Source of the DNA: Pseudomonas serbica
GTDB lineage: Bacteria; Pseudomonadota; Gammaproteobacteria; Pseudomonadales; Pseudomonadaceae
Direction: 5' to 3'
Assembly: GCF_028823535.1 (NCBI RefSeq)
Contig: NZ_JAQIYM010000090.1
Location: 682,001-746,000 of the forward strand
Length of the DNA: 64,000 nucleotides
Position 1 is the first letter of the stretch; every line of letters begins with the position of its first letter. A program made the position numbers and the translations under genes. The notes beneath the pieces are model-generated. The model was given only the letters and a program-made list of their open reading frames with translations. It had not been told where the DNA came from and did not search any database. Shown here one piece after another: positions 43,306 through 52,379 of this stretch.

Positions 43306-43323
43306 GGGAGGTCGGACAGAAGG
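43306..43323 (+). repeat. Repeat C, copy 3 (partial)
   Basis: GGGAGGTCGGACAGAAGG shares the GGAGGTCGGACAG core with 41969-41990. Confidence 0.4.
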
Positions 43324-43329
43324 ATCCGG

Positions 43330-43683
43330 TTAAGAGGCGTCCCCATCTGGAATCAGCTTCTTGCGGGTTTTCTGCAGGGTGCCGTCTTTGTTGAATTCGA
43401 AGACTACCACCTGCTCGTATTGCTTACGCCCACCGAAGGGGAGGGCCGGGCTGCGGATGTAGTGGTACGACCAGAACGTGCGACCGCTGAGTTGACCTTT
43501 TTTGTCGGGCTTACCCACGGCTTTGAACACATCGTCTGACGTGCTGCGGCCTTCGACCAGGGCAGCGAGCTGCTGGTCGGTGATGGGCGTCCCATACTGA
43601 TAATCAAAGGCGCTGGTGGAGCTACAGCCAGAGCTAGCCGCCAGGGCGGAAAAAGCGAACACGGCGAAAAGCTGTCTTATCAT
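43330..43683 (-). CDS. BamE/SmpA-like lipoprotein
   Basis: 117 residues from ATG 43683 (GGGGAAA upstream). Lipobox AASSGC with Cys20 follows a short signal. Then YGTPITDQQLAALVEGRSTS, with a DVFKAVGKPDKK turn and an FWSYHY strand, matches the SmpA/OmlA (BamE) domain pattern of a helical pair plus short sheet. BamE-fold lipoproteins assist outer-membrane assembly; plasmid forms may belong to conjugation or entry-exclusion systems. Specific role unknown. Confidence 0.7.
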   Translation of the reverse strand: MIRQLFAVFAFSALAASSGCSSTSAFDYQYGTPITDQQLAALVEGRSTSDDVFKAVGKPDKKGQLSGRTFWSYHYIRSPALPFGGRKQYEQVVVFEFNKDGTLQKTRKKLIPDGDAS

Positions 43684-43799
43684 GGTTTCCCCCATCTGCA
43701 TGGAATACCGTGAACCCCGCCAACCCGAACAAAAGCTGGCTGGGCTTTCCCCCATAGTACTGAACATCCAGCCGTGGATCGATTCTTTGTGCGGCATGG

Positions 43800-44027
43800 T
43801 TAAGAATTGACACGGGTCGCGTAGAACCTGCTCCAAAAGGTTGGGTCGCGCTCGGCCTTTCTGGCATACCAAGGATCGTCTGAATATGCCTCTTTCAAGC
43901 GCAGCGATCCTCGAGCTCTCCGCTCGGCCTCATCCAGGCTGATCACGCCAGCCTCAAAAAACATCAACCAATAGCGGTCTGCGCTCAGAATCGCAGAAGG
44001 CACTGGCGAGGAAATGGTGATACTCAC
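43800..44027 (-). CDS. Small hypothetical protein
   Basis: 75 residues from GTG 44027 (GGAGG upstream). A DRYWLMFFEAG helix followed by a basic segment (RRARGSLRLK) and Trp/Tyr-rich end. Looks like a small nucleic-acid or membrane-surface protein; no family recognised. Confidence 0.6.
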   Translation of the reverse strand: MSITISSPVPSAILSADRYWLMFFEAGVISLDEAERRARGSLRLKEAYSDDPWYARKAERDPTFWSRFYATRVNS

Positions 44028-44163
44028 AGGCTGCCTCCGGCCTCAAATTACAGGTGACCACAAGCCCAAAGTCTCAATCATGCGCTAGATGCTGTCCAGC
44101 ATCATAGGCCCCCAAGTTCTGATAAGCTGGATCCACCGCAAGCCTCTCTGAGAACCAGTACTC

Positions 44164-44673
44164 ATGAAACAGATTCCCCTGAGTCTGATCGCCGCCGTCG
44201 CGCAAAACGGTGTGATTGGTATCAACAACACCATGCCCTGGCATCTGCCGGGCGACTTCAAGTACTTCAAGGCCAAGACACTCGGCAAACCGGTCATCAT
44301 GGGGCGCTTAACCTGGGACTCCCTGGGTCGTCCTCTGCCGGGTCGACTGAACCTGGTGGTGAGCCGTCAAAAAGGCCTGCACCTCGATGGCGCCGAGGTG
44401 TTTGATTCTTTGGATGCTGCCTTAGAGCGAGCCACGACCTGGGCCTATGAGCACTGCGCCGATGAGATCATGCTGATCGGTGGGGCGCAGCTTTATGCCC
44501 AAGCCTTGGAGCAGGCCGACCGTCTCTATATCACCCGCGTCGACTTGAACCCTGATGGCGATACCTGGTTCCCTGAGTTCAAGGCTGGTCGGTGGGTTCT
44601 GGCGTCGAATACCCCGAACCTCGCCACCGACAAAAGCCCGGCGTACCAGTTTGAGGTCTGGGAGAGACTTTAA
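44164..44673 (+). CDS. folA: Dihydrofolate reductase
   Basis: 169 residues. LIAAVAQNGVIG, NTMPWHLPGDFKYFK with catalytic D31, PVIMGRLTWDSLGRPLPGR and the NADPH-binding IMLIGGAQLY are all present and in order. It reduces dihydrofolate to tetrahydrofolate for thymidylate and purine synthesis. A plasmid copy can lower trimethoprim susceptibility by dose, but no typical dfr cassette attC was found after it, and resistance cannot be read from sequence alone. Leu28 of E. coli FolA corresponds to Phe here. It is flanked by unrelated genes. Confidence 0.95.
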   Translation: MKQIPLSLIAAVAQNGVIGINNTMPWHLPGDFKYFKAKTLGKPVIMGRLTWDSLGRPLPGRLNLVVSRQKGLHLDGAEVFDSLDAALERATTWAYEHCADEIMLIGGAQLYAQALEQADRLYITRVDLNPDGDTWFPEFKAGRWVLASNTPNLATDKSPAYQFEVWERL

Positions 44674-45119
44674 AGGCGTGTGAGGTTTGACATCAATTTT
44701 GAAGGGCATTGTGGGGCGTGTTTTGCTCTCAATGTCCTATGCTGTTCGGGCCACATACTGACCAATCACAGCATCTTAGATTGGAAGGCTGGTAGGGGTG
44801 GCCAAGACAACGGCATGGTAAAAAGCATGATAAAAAGACAACAGCGAAAAGCAGGTTGTACAGATGGTAGGCATTTTAGGCTTTCTTCGAAAGCCAAAAT
44901 AAGGTCGCCTTCGGCGCCGCTTCTAGCGTTATACCTGACAGCCTAAGAGCGTCGGGTTGAGCCCAACTTTGTTCACCGCATTGTAGCGGGGCTCCAATCG
45001 CGGCCCTGACAATTCTAAAGCACATATATTGACACTTTCTCAGTCCGACATTCATGGACTAATGGGTCACTCATCTCTACAATAATCAGCATAACTATAA
45101 TAAAAACATTGGTGTTGCC
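44674..45119. other. Intergenic region between folA and the pilin cluster
   Basis: No supported gene (a short plus-strand frame at 44680-44946 is not convincing). It holds a small hairpin GGCTTTC-TTC-GAAAGCC at about 44879-44895, the TCTAGCGTTATAC word near 44921-44933, and a TATAAT box at 45096-45101 that may serve the pilin genes. Confidence 0.5.
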
Positions 45120-47024
45120 GTGCATTCTTCCAAATCAAGGCAAAAGGGCGCCACCCTCATAGAGGTTGTGTTTGTCGTCAGCCTGCTTTCCATCGCCGCC
45201 GTGTTTACCGTGGAAAGCCAGTCGGCAGACTTCTACATCAATGCCGCCAAAGGCACGGGTGGCCAGTTGCGTGATTATGGAAAAGCCGTCCAGAAGTGGA
45301 TTGCTGACCACCCAGGAGCGTCCGGCAGTTACTCCGGTACCAAATGGTTGAAGCCCGTCTCCTGCGGCGGCCTGGCGCCAGCGCCAGGCTATCTGGATTG
45401 CAAATTCCCCACGGCAGACATCACCGATGTGGTCAATCCAGAGCCCCTGATGCCTGGAAGCCTGACCGTTAAAACCATCATTTCGACGGTCACCAACGCT
45501 GAAAAAACAGAAACGATGGGGCAGACCACGTTTTCGCCTTACCTGCTCTCCGGCCTTCCTCGGGCAGATCTGGCCGGCGTTGCGGCAATGGCTGCCTTGA
45601 GTGGTAATGCATTCGACCGCACCATGTTCGGCTCGATCAATGCCAACGCAAAAACCGCTGTGATCGCCATGACGACCAGAAAGCCGGAATCTGGAGACGC
45701 CTGGCTGCGAGCCGACGGCGGCAACACAATGGATGGCAACCTGTCCTTTGACAACTCATTGGCTGCGAATCGCCGCATCGTTGGCGCCTCACGCATCCAA
45801 CCTATCCCTGGCCAACCTCTGATATTTGGTTCTTCAAGTGGCCTAGGGATCCCGGCTGGCGCCACGGTGGTGGTTGACTCGGACACTGAGGTGCTTGGCC
45901 GTCTGCTGGCCGACGGGGGCATTGATTCTGCCAACTCGGTGGTTATCGCTTCGGGTAACACGAAAATTCCGCTAGGCAATTTGATCACAAAGCAGGGCCT
46001 CTACAACTCGGCTGCTGGTGCCTACATGGCAAACCCTGGAGGCCAGAGCAAATTCAGTACCCTGACGCTCGACGGCGCGGCCAGCATCACTCCAGATCTT
46101 TCCGTGCCGGTGGCGTCTCGTCCTGACCCTGTACTGGAGATCAACACGGTTGTCGTGGAGCTTGCGGGTTGTCCCACGAATGGCGAAGTCGCCAAAGATG
46201 CTGCGAACAATCTGTTGTCGTGTCAGGGCAATTTATGGCTAAAAGTCGGCAAGTCGCCGGTATTGCACCGTTTTGTGTTCACATCCAGTGGCAGCTGGAC
46301 AGTGCCAGATCACGTCACTAGCGGATTCATCTCCGCTGCCGGTGGGGGTGGTTCTGGCATGGGCTGGCGTGTCGCATCCCACAGTAGCTCCGGCCACTCG
46401 GGTGGCTTTGTGATGAACCATCAGGTGCCTATGGTGCCAGGTGAAGTACTTCAGATAAACGTAGGTAAGGGTGCATTAGCTTACGCACCTGTAAACAGCG
46501 GCATACTCTCGAGCGCTGGTTACCCGTTCTACGTTTTTTGGGGAAACCCAGCTAACTCTGGTTTAACCGGACTTCCAGGCGGTACCACGAGAGTCACGTC
46601 CCCAACCAATGGGCTATTGCTTGAATGCTCTGGAGGGGCAGGAAGTTCGGGTTCGGGGATCACTTCTGCGGCTCTTCATGGAGAAAATAACACGAACCCA
46701 GTAGCTTCAGTCGCTTCCATCGTCATGGTTCCGTTTGGGCCGTCGACTTACACCTGGCAGGCACAAAAGGCCACACATTCCGCTGCTGGGGATGTTTGGG
46801 GGCCCGGTTTGTGTGGGGTTGGTAACTACGGCCTTGGAGTAGAAGCCATGTATAACTCTGCTTCTGTCGGCGACATGGTCAGCGGAGGGCGCACTCCTTT
46901 TGGTTATGGCTCCGGTGGTGATTTGGTTATTTCCCGCTGCTTTGTCACAGCTGCGCAGCAAGAATTGTGCAGATTTCCTCAAAATGGTTCTGACGGGGTG
47001 GTGATGATCGATGTTTTCTATTAA
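45120..47024 (+). CDS. PilV-like minor type IV pilin, copy 1
   Basis: 634 residues, GTG start. A type IV prepilin signal is cut after Gly10 (KG/ATLIEVVF, Glu at +5), followed by a hydrophobic helix. QLRDYGKAVQKWI and GTKWLKPVSCGG match the N-terminal shufflon-type PilV domain. The middle is beta-rich; the C-terminal third is a glycine-rich adhesin/tail-fibre-like domain (RFVFTSSGSWTVP, AAGGGGSGMGW, FGYGSGG) ending VVMIDVFY. PilV sits at the tip of thin pili and recognises recipient LPS. It overlaps the next pilin gene by 14 bases. Confidence 0.85.
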   Translation: MHSSKSRQKGATLIEVVFVVSLLSIAAVFTVESQSADFYINAAKGTGGQLRDYGKAVQKWIADHPGASGSYSGTKWLKPVSCGGLAPAPGYLDCKFPTADITDVVNPEPLMPGSLTVKTIISTVTNAEKTETMGQTTFSPYLLSGLPRADLAGVAAMAALSGNAFDRTMFGSINANAKTAVIAMTTRKPESGDAWLRADGGNTMDGNLSFDNSLAANRRIVGASRIQPIPGQPLIFGSSSGLGIPAGATVVVDSDTEVLGRLLADGGIDSANSVVIASGNTKIPLGNLITKQGLYNSAAGAYMANPGGQSKFSTLTLDGAASITPDLSVPVASRPDPVLEINTVVVELAGCPTNGEVAKDAANNLLSCQGNLWLKVGKSPVLHRFVFTSSGSWTVPDHVTSGFISAAGGGGSGMGWRVASHSSSGHSGGFVMNHQVPMVPGEVLQINVGKGALAYAPVNSGILSSAGYPFYVFWGNPANSGLTGLPGGTTRVTSPTNGLLLECSGGAGSSGSGITSAALHGENNTNPVASVASIVMVPFGPSTYTWQAQKATHSAAGDVWGPGLCGVGNYGLGVEAMYNSASVGDMVSGGRTPFGYGSGGDLVISRCFVTAAQQELCRFPQNGSDGVVMIDVFY

Positions 47025-48894
47025 TTCGAGAAAAAGCCACCGCCCCAATATATCTCCCAAGCAGGCTGGATTCACCTTGCTCGAAGTGGTGTTAGCCATG
47101 GGACTGGTGGCGATTGCTTCCTTGCTGACAATGGAAGCCAACCGAGCAGAGAATGACCAAAATCAGGCGCGTTTGGCTGGCAACATCCTGGCTCAATACA
47201 ACAACGGCGTGCGCTCGTTTGTGTCCCAAAACCTTGGTGCGAACGGGATCTACAGCGGCACTGACTGGTTGAAAAGCACCAGCTGCGGTGGGCTTTCGAG
47301 CATTGAGTATCTTCCGTGTAACTTCCCATCCTTGAGTACAGCGGTGCCATTCTCTCGGGGTGGACTATCGGTGCAAACCCAGATTATCTCTGTTCCCAAA
47401 GGTTTCTCCTTTGAGACAAGGGCTACATCGTCAGTCACAGCCTACAAATTGGACACCAAGACGCGGGCGGACTTGGCCGGCGTCATTGCTATCGTTGTTG
47501 CCAGCAGCAAACCCACCCAAGCGGACGCCCTAAACTCTGACGGTAAAGTGAATGCTGATCCAAAGACCGGGGTGATCACACTGGAGGCCAGTAACGTCGC
47601 CACCAATGACCCATGGCTGCGCGTCGACGGCGGCAACATGATGAGCGGTTCATTGAAAATGGGTAACGTCTCGCCATTGCTGCGAAACGTGGTCGGGGCA
47701 TCGGCCCTCGAAAGTTTTACTGGAGAACTGCTCTATCTTGGCCCAGCAAGTGGCTTGAGCTCATCCTTGACCAGTGGCGTAGTGATTGATTCGGATGCAA
47801 CGATCCTGGGCGAATTACAAGCGCGTGATCAAATCATAGCTGATGCGTCGATCAATATCCTGACTGGTAACCTTGATCAAGGCTCTGGATCAATCACTGC
47901 GAAAGCCTTGCAGAGTGTTGACAATTCAACACTGTTGTTTGACCCGGACAAGACCAGTTCAACCAAATCGGCGGATGTGGTGAGCAAGCTCATCGTCAAA
48001 GATTCACTCATGCCTGGTCAGCAATCGAAAACCACCTGTCAGACCCCTGGCGCCATCTCTTCCGACGCTACAGGACGGATCATGACTTGTCGTGGAGCCG
48101 ATTGGGAGCGGGTCACGAAGTCGCCGAAGGTTTACCGCTTTACCTTCACCGCCGATGGTACCTGGACAGTCCCTGAAGGGGTGACCAGCGCCTACATCTC
48201 GATAGCTGGCGGCGGTAGTTCTGGTGTGGGTTGGCGATCCCGCAACTACACGGCGACAGGGCACTCGGGTGGGTTTGTGATGAACCATCCAATGAATTTA
48301 GAGCCAGGTGAGGTTTTGCAAATCACTGTGGGGGCTGGTGGGAGGGGCTCTGGGCCAATTATAACAGGTATCCTCGCTGATCCTGGCCCTCCCTATTATA
48401 TCTATTACAACCCTGATAGCACGACGACCGATGGTTTGTCTGGCTACCCTGGCGGCTCGTCAATTGTTACCTCCCTCACCAGAGGTCTATTAATTGAATG
48501 TTCTGGCGGCAGTGGCGTGTCGATGAATGGTTATAACTCGATGTTCGGCTCTGCGGTGACGCCTACCGCCTCCATTGGCAATCCAATAGAGCCGGTGCTG
48601 AAAGACTATGCGCCAGGCGTTTATGCAACGCCATCGCGGATGGCAACCGGGAGTTACGCGAAAGAAAACGGGCCGGGTGCCTGTGGCCCGGCTGACTATG
48701 GACGGGGAAATTCTGGAACGGCCATCTACGAGGTTTCTGCGGGTATCAAGTTGGGAGGGTTGTCCCCCTTGGCTTATGGCTCGGGCGGTGATATCGCCGC
48801 TAGTGGGTGTTACGTGACGCATGACTTCATCGGTAGCTGCGTTTACGTCAATAAAGGAAAACCCGGCATTGTTTATATCGACGTGCTGTATTAA
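47011..48894 (+). CDS. PilV-like minor type IV pilin, copy 2
   Basis: 627 residues. Prepilin cleavage after Gly20 (KQAG/FTLLEVVL, Glu at +5). The domain order is the same as copy 1: GTDWLKSTSCGGL, a beta-rich middle, then RFTFTADGTWTVPEGVTSAY, AGGGSSGVGW and AYGSGG, ending GIVYIDVLY. Divergence from copies 1 and 3 is spread along the gene rather than confined to the C-terminus, so it is an old paralogue and not a recent shufflon segment. Confidence 0.85.
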   Translation: MFSINSRKSHRPNISPKQAGFTLLEVVLAMGLVAIASLLTMEANRAENDQNQARLAGNILAQYNNGVRSFVSQNLGANGIYSGTDWLKSTSCGGLSSIEYLPCNFPSLSTAVPFSRGGLSVQTQIISVPKGFSFETRATSSVTAYKLDTKTRADLAGVIAIVVASSKPTQADALNSDGKVNADPKTGVITLEASNVATNDPWLRVDGGNMMSGSLKMGNVSPLLRNVVGASALESFTGELLYLGPASGLSSSLTSGVVIDSDATILGELQARDQIIADASINILTGNLDQGSGSITAKALQSVDNSTLLFDPDKTSSTKSADVVSKLIVKDSLMPGQQSKTTCQTPGAISSDATGRIMTCRGADWERVTKSPKVYRFTFTADGTWTVPEGVTSAYISIAGGGSSGVGWRSRNYTATGHSGGFVMNHPMNLEPGEVLQITVGAGGRGSGPIITGILADPGPPYYIYYNPDSTTTDGLSGYPGGSSIVTSLTRGLLIECSGGSGVSMNGYNSMFGSAVTPTASIGNPIEPVLKDYAPGVYATPSRMATGSYAKENGPGACGPADYGRGNSGTAIYEVSAGIKLGGLSPLAYGSGGDIAASGCYVTHDFIGSCVYVNKGKPGIVYIDVLY

Positions 48895-48906
48895 TGGGAA
48901 GCGGCC

Positions 48907-50826
48907 ATGAAACGTAATCAACGCGGCTTTACCCTACTTGAATTGATTCTGGCAGTCAGCCTGACGATGTTCGCCCTCATGCTCAATTTTTCGAGCAAAA
49001 CCGGCGATCTTCAGATTGATCAGGCTCGTCAAACAGGGCACGTGCTACTCGAATACACTAACGCCTTGCGTAAGTGGATCGCTGCCAACCCATCCCAGCC
49101 AGTCGACCAGTTTGGTTCGAATTGGCTAAAACCAGCATCCTGCGGCGGCCTTTCAGCGATTGAGTATTTGCCCTGCAGTTTTCCAGCGGCGACGACGGCA
49201 GTTCCAATTCCAGGTGGCATGGTCAGTATCAAAACGTCGATAACGGTCGCCGGCATCGCACCTAAAGAGTTCACCACAGCGACCTTGCAGGTGTCACCGT
49301 ACCAAGTGATGACGGTTGGTGGGGCAGCGGCCCGCTCGGATCTGTCTGGGGTGGCCGCGCTTGTGGTGGCAGCAGGCAACAGGTTGGCTAACCAACCTCA
49401 GTTCTCCAGCACCCACTTGTCAGTCAACTCAGATCCAAAAACGGGCGCGATAAACATCGTTGCCAGAACCAATCCTTCGGATGACGCTTGGATCCGGACT
49501 GATGGCAAGAGCAGCTTGCATGTGCCATTAGTGATGAGCGGCCCCACGTTAGCCTCCCGGATGATTACCGGGGTCAGCCGAATTCAGAACCTGGTCGGTC
49601 AACCCCTGGTCATTGGTAATAGCTCCGCCAAAACAGCCACCTTGTTACCAGTCGTTGGCGCTGGGGTGATTGTGAGTGCCGACGTTGAGCAGATGGGGCG
49701 ACTGTATGTTCAGAATGGAATTCGCTCTAACGCCGGTCTTACCTCGGCGCAAACAGCACTTCAGGTAAATCACGGGGACATCTCGGTAAAAACCGGCAAG
49801 GCCATCGGTTCGCAATTGATTGACGCGGACAACGCGGCTTATACGCTCAACCCAAGTGCGTCCAGCCGCCTCAATCGGTTGAATGTGAGCGGCAAGATTA
49901 CCTCTGCAACTCCAGTACTCTTTCAAGGAATCAAATCGGACGGCACCCCATGTACCGCCAACGGTGCGATGGGCGTGAACGCCAAATATGAAATGGTGTC
50001 GTGCCAGGAAGGGAAGTGGAAAGGGATCTCTGACCCGCCGAAAATGTATCGTTTTACCTATACCAGTAATGGCACCTGGGTCGTTCCTCAGGGCGTCACC
50101 GGTGCTCAGATCAGCATGGCTGGCGGAGGTTCGTCGGGGCTCGGATGGCGTAGTTGGAGTATGCAATCTGGTGGCCATAGCGGCGGTTATGTATACAACC
50201 ACCCGGTCACATTGGTTCCCGGAGAAACCCTGACCATTGAAGTAGGTGTGGGTGGTAAAGGTGTTAACCCTGTTACAAACCCGGCTTGGGTAGCAGCCCC
50301 TGGGTTGCCCTACACCTACTACAACCCTCCACCAGGTGGTGAAGATGGGACGGTGGGTTTTAACGGGACTTCCAGCAAGGTCGTCTCGGCGACCAATGGA
50401 ACGCTGCTGGAGTGTGCGGGCGGCAGTGGCGCCGCAATGGGCGGAATCGACGGCTACAATGGGGTTGGGCCAGGTGGCGTTACGATGATCATTACGGGTT
50501 CTGGCAAGCCTAAATGGCCAACGGCTTCACCTGCTGCAGATGGGCCATACGCCACTTACGCGAGTGCTGGTACGTGTGGCCCAGCTCCTGCAAACTTCAT
50601 TCCTGGTGCCGGAGGAGGCCCGGTCTATTACGGACAAGGAAATAGCGGGTCTCAACGCTATGGCCAAGGATTTGGAACCATCCAAGGCGGGAAGTCACCC
50701 TTCGGCTATGGCTCTGGCGGCAATACCGAAGTGGGTCAGTGGTACGTCACCTACGACACGGTTGGCCTGCTTATCCAAACGGCAGCTGGCCGGAGCGGTG
50801 TCGTTTACATCGACGTCATGTATTAA
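48907..50826 (+). CDS. PilV-like minor type IV pilin, copy 3
   Basis: 639 residues. Prepilin cleavage after Gly7 (QRG/FTLLELILA). Contains WLKPASCGGL, the beta-rich middle and the C-terminal RFTYTSNGTWVVPQGVT, AGGGSSGLGW, GKSPFGYGSGG, end VVYIDVMY. It lies 12 bases after copy 2; the three genes are probably one transcript. Different C-terminal loops could give different receptor specificity. The gene's end overlaps the convergent 50823-51530 gene. Confidence 0.85.
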   Translation: MKRNQRGFTLLELILAVSLTMFALMLNFSSKTGDLQIDQARQTGHVLLEYTNALRKWIAANPSQPVDQFGSNWLKPASCGGLSAIEYLPCSFPAATTAVPIPGGMVSIKTSITVAGIAPKEFTTATLQVSPYQVMTVGGAAARSDLSGVAALVVAAGNRLANQPQFSSTHLSVNSDPKTGAINIVARTNPSDDAWIRTDGKSSLHVPLVMSGPTLASRMITGVSRIQNLVGQPLVIGNSSAKTATLLPVVGAGVIVSADVEQMGRLYVQNGIRSNAGLTSAQTALQVNHGDISVKTGKAIGSQLIDADNAAYTLNPSASSRLNRLNVSGKITSATPVLFQGIKSDGTPCTANGAMGVNAKYEMVSCQEGKWKGISDPPKMYRFTYTSNGTWVVPQGVTGAQISMAGGGSSGLGWRSWSMQSGGHSGGYVYNHPVTLVPGETLTIEVGVGGKGVNPVTNPAWVAAPGLPYTYYNPPPGGEDGTVGFNGTSSKVVSATNGTLLECAGGSGAAMGGIDGYNGVGPGGVTMIITGSGKPKWPTASPAADGPYATYASAGTCGPAPANFIPGAGGGPVYYGQGNSGSQRYGQGFGTIQGGKSPFGYGSGGNTEVGQWYVTYDTVGLLIQTAAGRSGVVYIDVMY

Positions 50827-51530
50827 GTGTCTTGTTTCTTGATCAGGGTGCGGACGACGGTCTTGGCCGCGTTCGCAATGCCCCGGTAGTTGTCGATGTC
50901 TGAGGATGCGATGGTGACCACCATGTTCAAGTCGATATCGCTGGGGGAGAAAGCCATCTTGCATTGGCCAGCCTCGTTGGCGCCGATCAGGCAGTGGATC
51001 ATGTACTCGAGGTTTCCACGGCTATCGCTTTTCAAGTAAAAGTCATCGCGAAATTCCGCGCCTTCGAACAGTGACCCCTTGATGAACACCATTCCGTTCA
51101 AGCGCTCAGGGGCCTGTGAAGGGAAGCCGTTGCCGCTTTGATAACTTTCCCGGCTGTACAATTTCTTGATCATGTCCCCGGTTTTTACGGTAGGGGCTTG
51201 GTCAGCCGGTTCAATGACCAGGCTGTAATTGGCCACTGGCGGCCTGACCCAGCTGTCGGCACTGACGGTCTGGAGGCTGTTGACCTGCAACTTCATTTCG
51301 AGCTTTTTCAGCCTGGAGTCGCACACCTCAGCGGGGTTGAGCGTTTCCATCTCGGTCGTGACGTTGCGAATGGAGAAGGGGACGCTGACGTCGTATTTAC
51401 CCATCACCCCGCACCGTACGTGCGACTGGGTTAATTTGCTGGCATCTGGGCGCATTGGTAACGCAGAACCATCGACTGGAAAAAAGGCCAGAGCCGCTGT
51501 AATAAGGGTGAAAAAAGTGGACTTGATCAT
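50823..51530 (-). CDS. Secreted hypothetical protein
   Basis: 235 residues with a cleavable signal peptide (MIKSTFFTLITAALAFFPVDGSA). The mature part is beta-rich with three Cys. It converges on the third pilin gene with a four-base overlap. A role near the pilus is possible only by position. Unknown family. Confidence 0.65.
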   Translation of the reverse strand: MIKSTFFTLITAALAFFPVDGSALPMRPDASKLTQSHVRCGVMGKYDVSVPFSIRNVTTEMETLNPAEVCDSRLKKLEMKLQVNSLQTVSADSWVRPPVANYSLVIEPADQAPTVKTGDMIKKLYSRESYQSGNGFPSQAPERLNGMVFIKGSLFEGAEFRDDFYLKSDSRGNLEYMIHCLIGANEAGQCKMAFSPSDIDLNMVVTIASSDIDNYRGIANAAKTVVRTLIKKQDT

Positions 51531-51842
51531 GATTTTAGATGGCGTTGTGCTTTAATGAGGGCGCGGAGTCTACCCATGGCCAAACAATAGCGCAATTTGT
51601 TTGGAACTTTTTTTAATGGCTATGGTCACGTTCATCGGAATGCGCCGACAAAGGCCTTAAATTGCTTGACGTGGCGTCAATTGACACGATTCATCTGGAG
51701 GCCTGTCTAGTTGATGCCGTACCGGCGCACGCTCTATGATGGATAGATCAATACCGCATCACAGCCGTTACAACGCTCTGAGGACTGCCTGCCCACGATT
51801 CTGCTGGCGCTGGGCGGTGCGGCTGAACCATCAGGGTTATAC
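51531..51842. other. Promoter-bearing intergenic region
   Basis: 312 bases with no gene. GTCAATTGACAC near 51676 is a near-palindrome, and a plus-strand promoter TTGATG (51711-51716) to TATGAT (51735-51740), spacer 18, precedes 51843. Confidence 0.5.
51711..51740 (+). promoter_or_regulatory. Promoter of the 51843-53020 operon
   Basis: TTGATG and TATGAT separated by 18 bases, giving a leader of about 95 bases. Confidence 0.5.
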
Positions 51843-52379
51843 ATGAATCAGCAGCCTACGCTTGCGCAGTTCTACCACCAGCTCAAAAGCACCGACTGGT
51901 TCTTCAGCGCTTCGGACGAGTCCAGGGTCTACAACATCGGCGTTGCCGCACTCGACAAGCTGCAGATGATCGCCACGGAAGCCGGCCCCCAGTACCTCTG
52001 GCTGTTCAAGTGCTTTCGCGATTCGATGTACAGCGGTGAGCCCTGGAAAACCCCGAAGATCGATCTTCCACCGGCGCCGACCGAGCCCACCCTGAACGAT
52101 CTGATCGACCTGCGTGCTCAGTACGAAAAAGGGAATATGCAGATCCTGGCTGACCAGGCGGTGGCCAAGGTGCTGAGAGTGGAGGGCCGCAAGCTAGGCC
52201 ATATCCCTCCCGCCATGCGTCACCGCGAGGTGCTCCATAAGGTCACCTGGATGGCGTTCTTCTCCGAAAGGGGCACTGACTGCCCAAGCTTCTTCAAACG
52301 CGACCCATTGCTCTCAGCGGCCTGGCAGGCCGGGTTGGCGCAAGGGACTGACTACGATCCAAAGAGGGCATGCCAATGA
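51843..52379 (+). CDS. Hypothetical protein coupled to NADAR gene
   Basis: 178 residues, helical. DWFFSASDESRVYN and the end region rich in Lys/Arg show no known motif. Stop overlaps the NADAR start codon (ATGA), so the two are co-translated and may form a functional pair. Confidence 0.7.
   Translation: MNQQPTLAQFYHQLKSTDWFFSASDESRVYNIGVAALDKLQMIATEAGPQYLWLFKCFRDSMYSGEPWKTPKIDLPPAPTEPTLNDLIDLRAQYEKGNMQILADQAVAKVLRVEGRKLGHIPPAMRHREVLHKVTWMAFFSERGTDCPSFFKRDPLLSAAWQAGLAQGTDYDPKRACQ

Noticed and set aside
44680-44946. 88-residue plus-strand frame after folA
   Set aside because: No ribosome-binding site or recognisable features.
44674-45119. Integron attC site after the dihydrofolate reductase gene
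   Set aside because: The small hairpin and GTTATAC-like words do not form the paired core sites expected of attC, and no integrase is present.
45120-50826. Active shufflon
   Set aside because: Three full-length genes in the same orientation, no inverted recombination sites or recombinase gene in the window.
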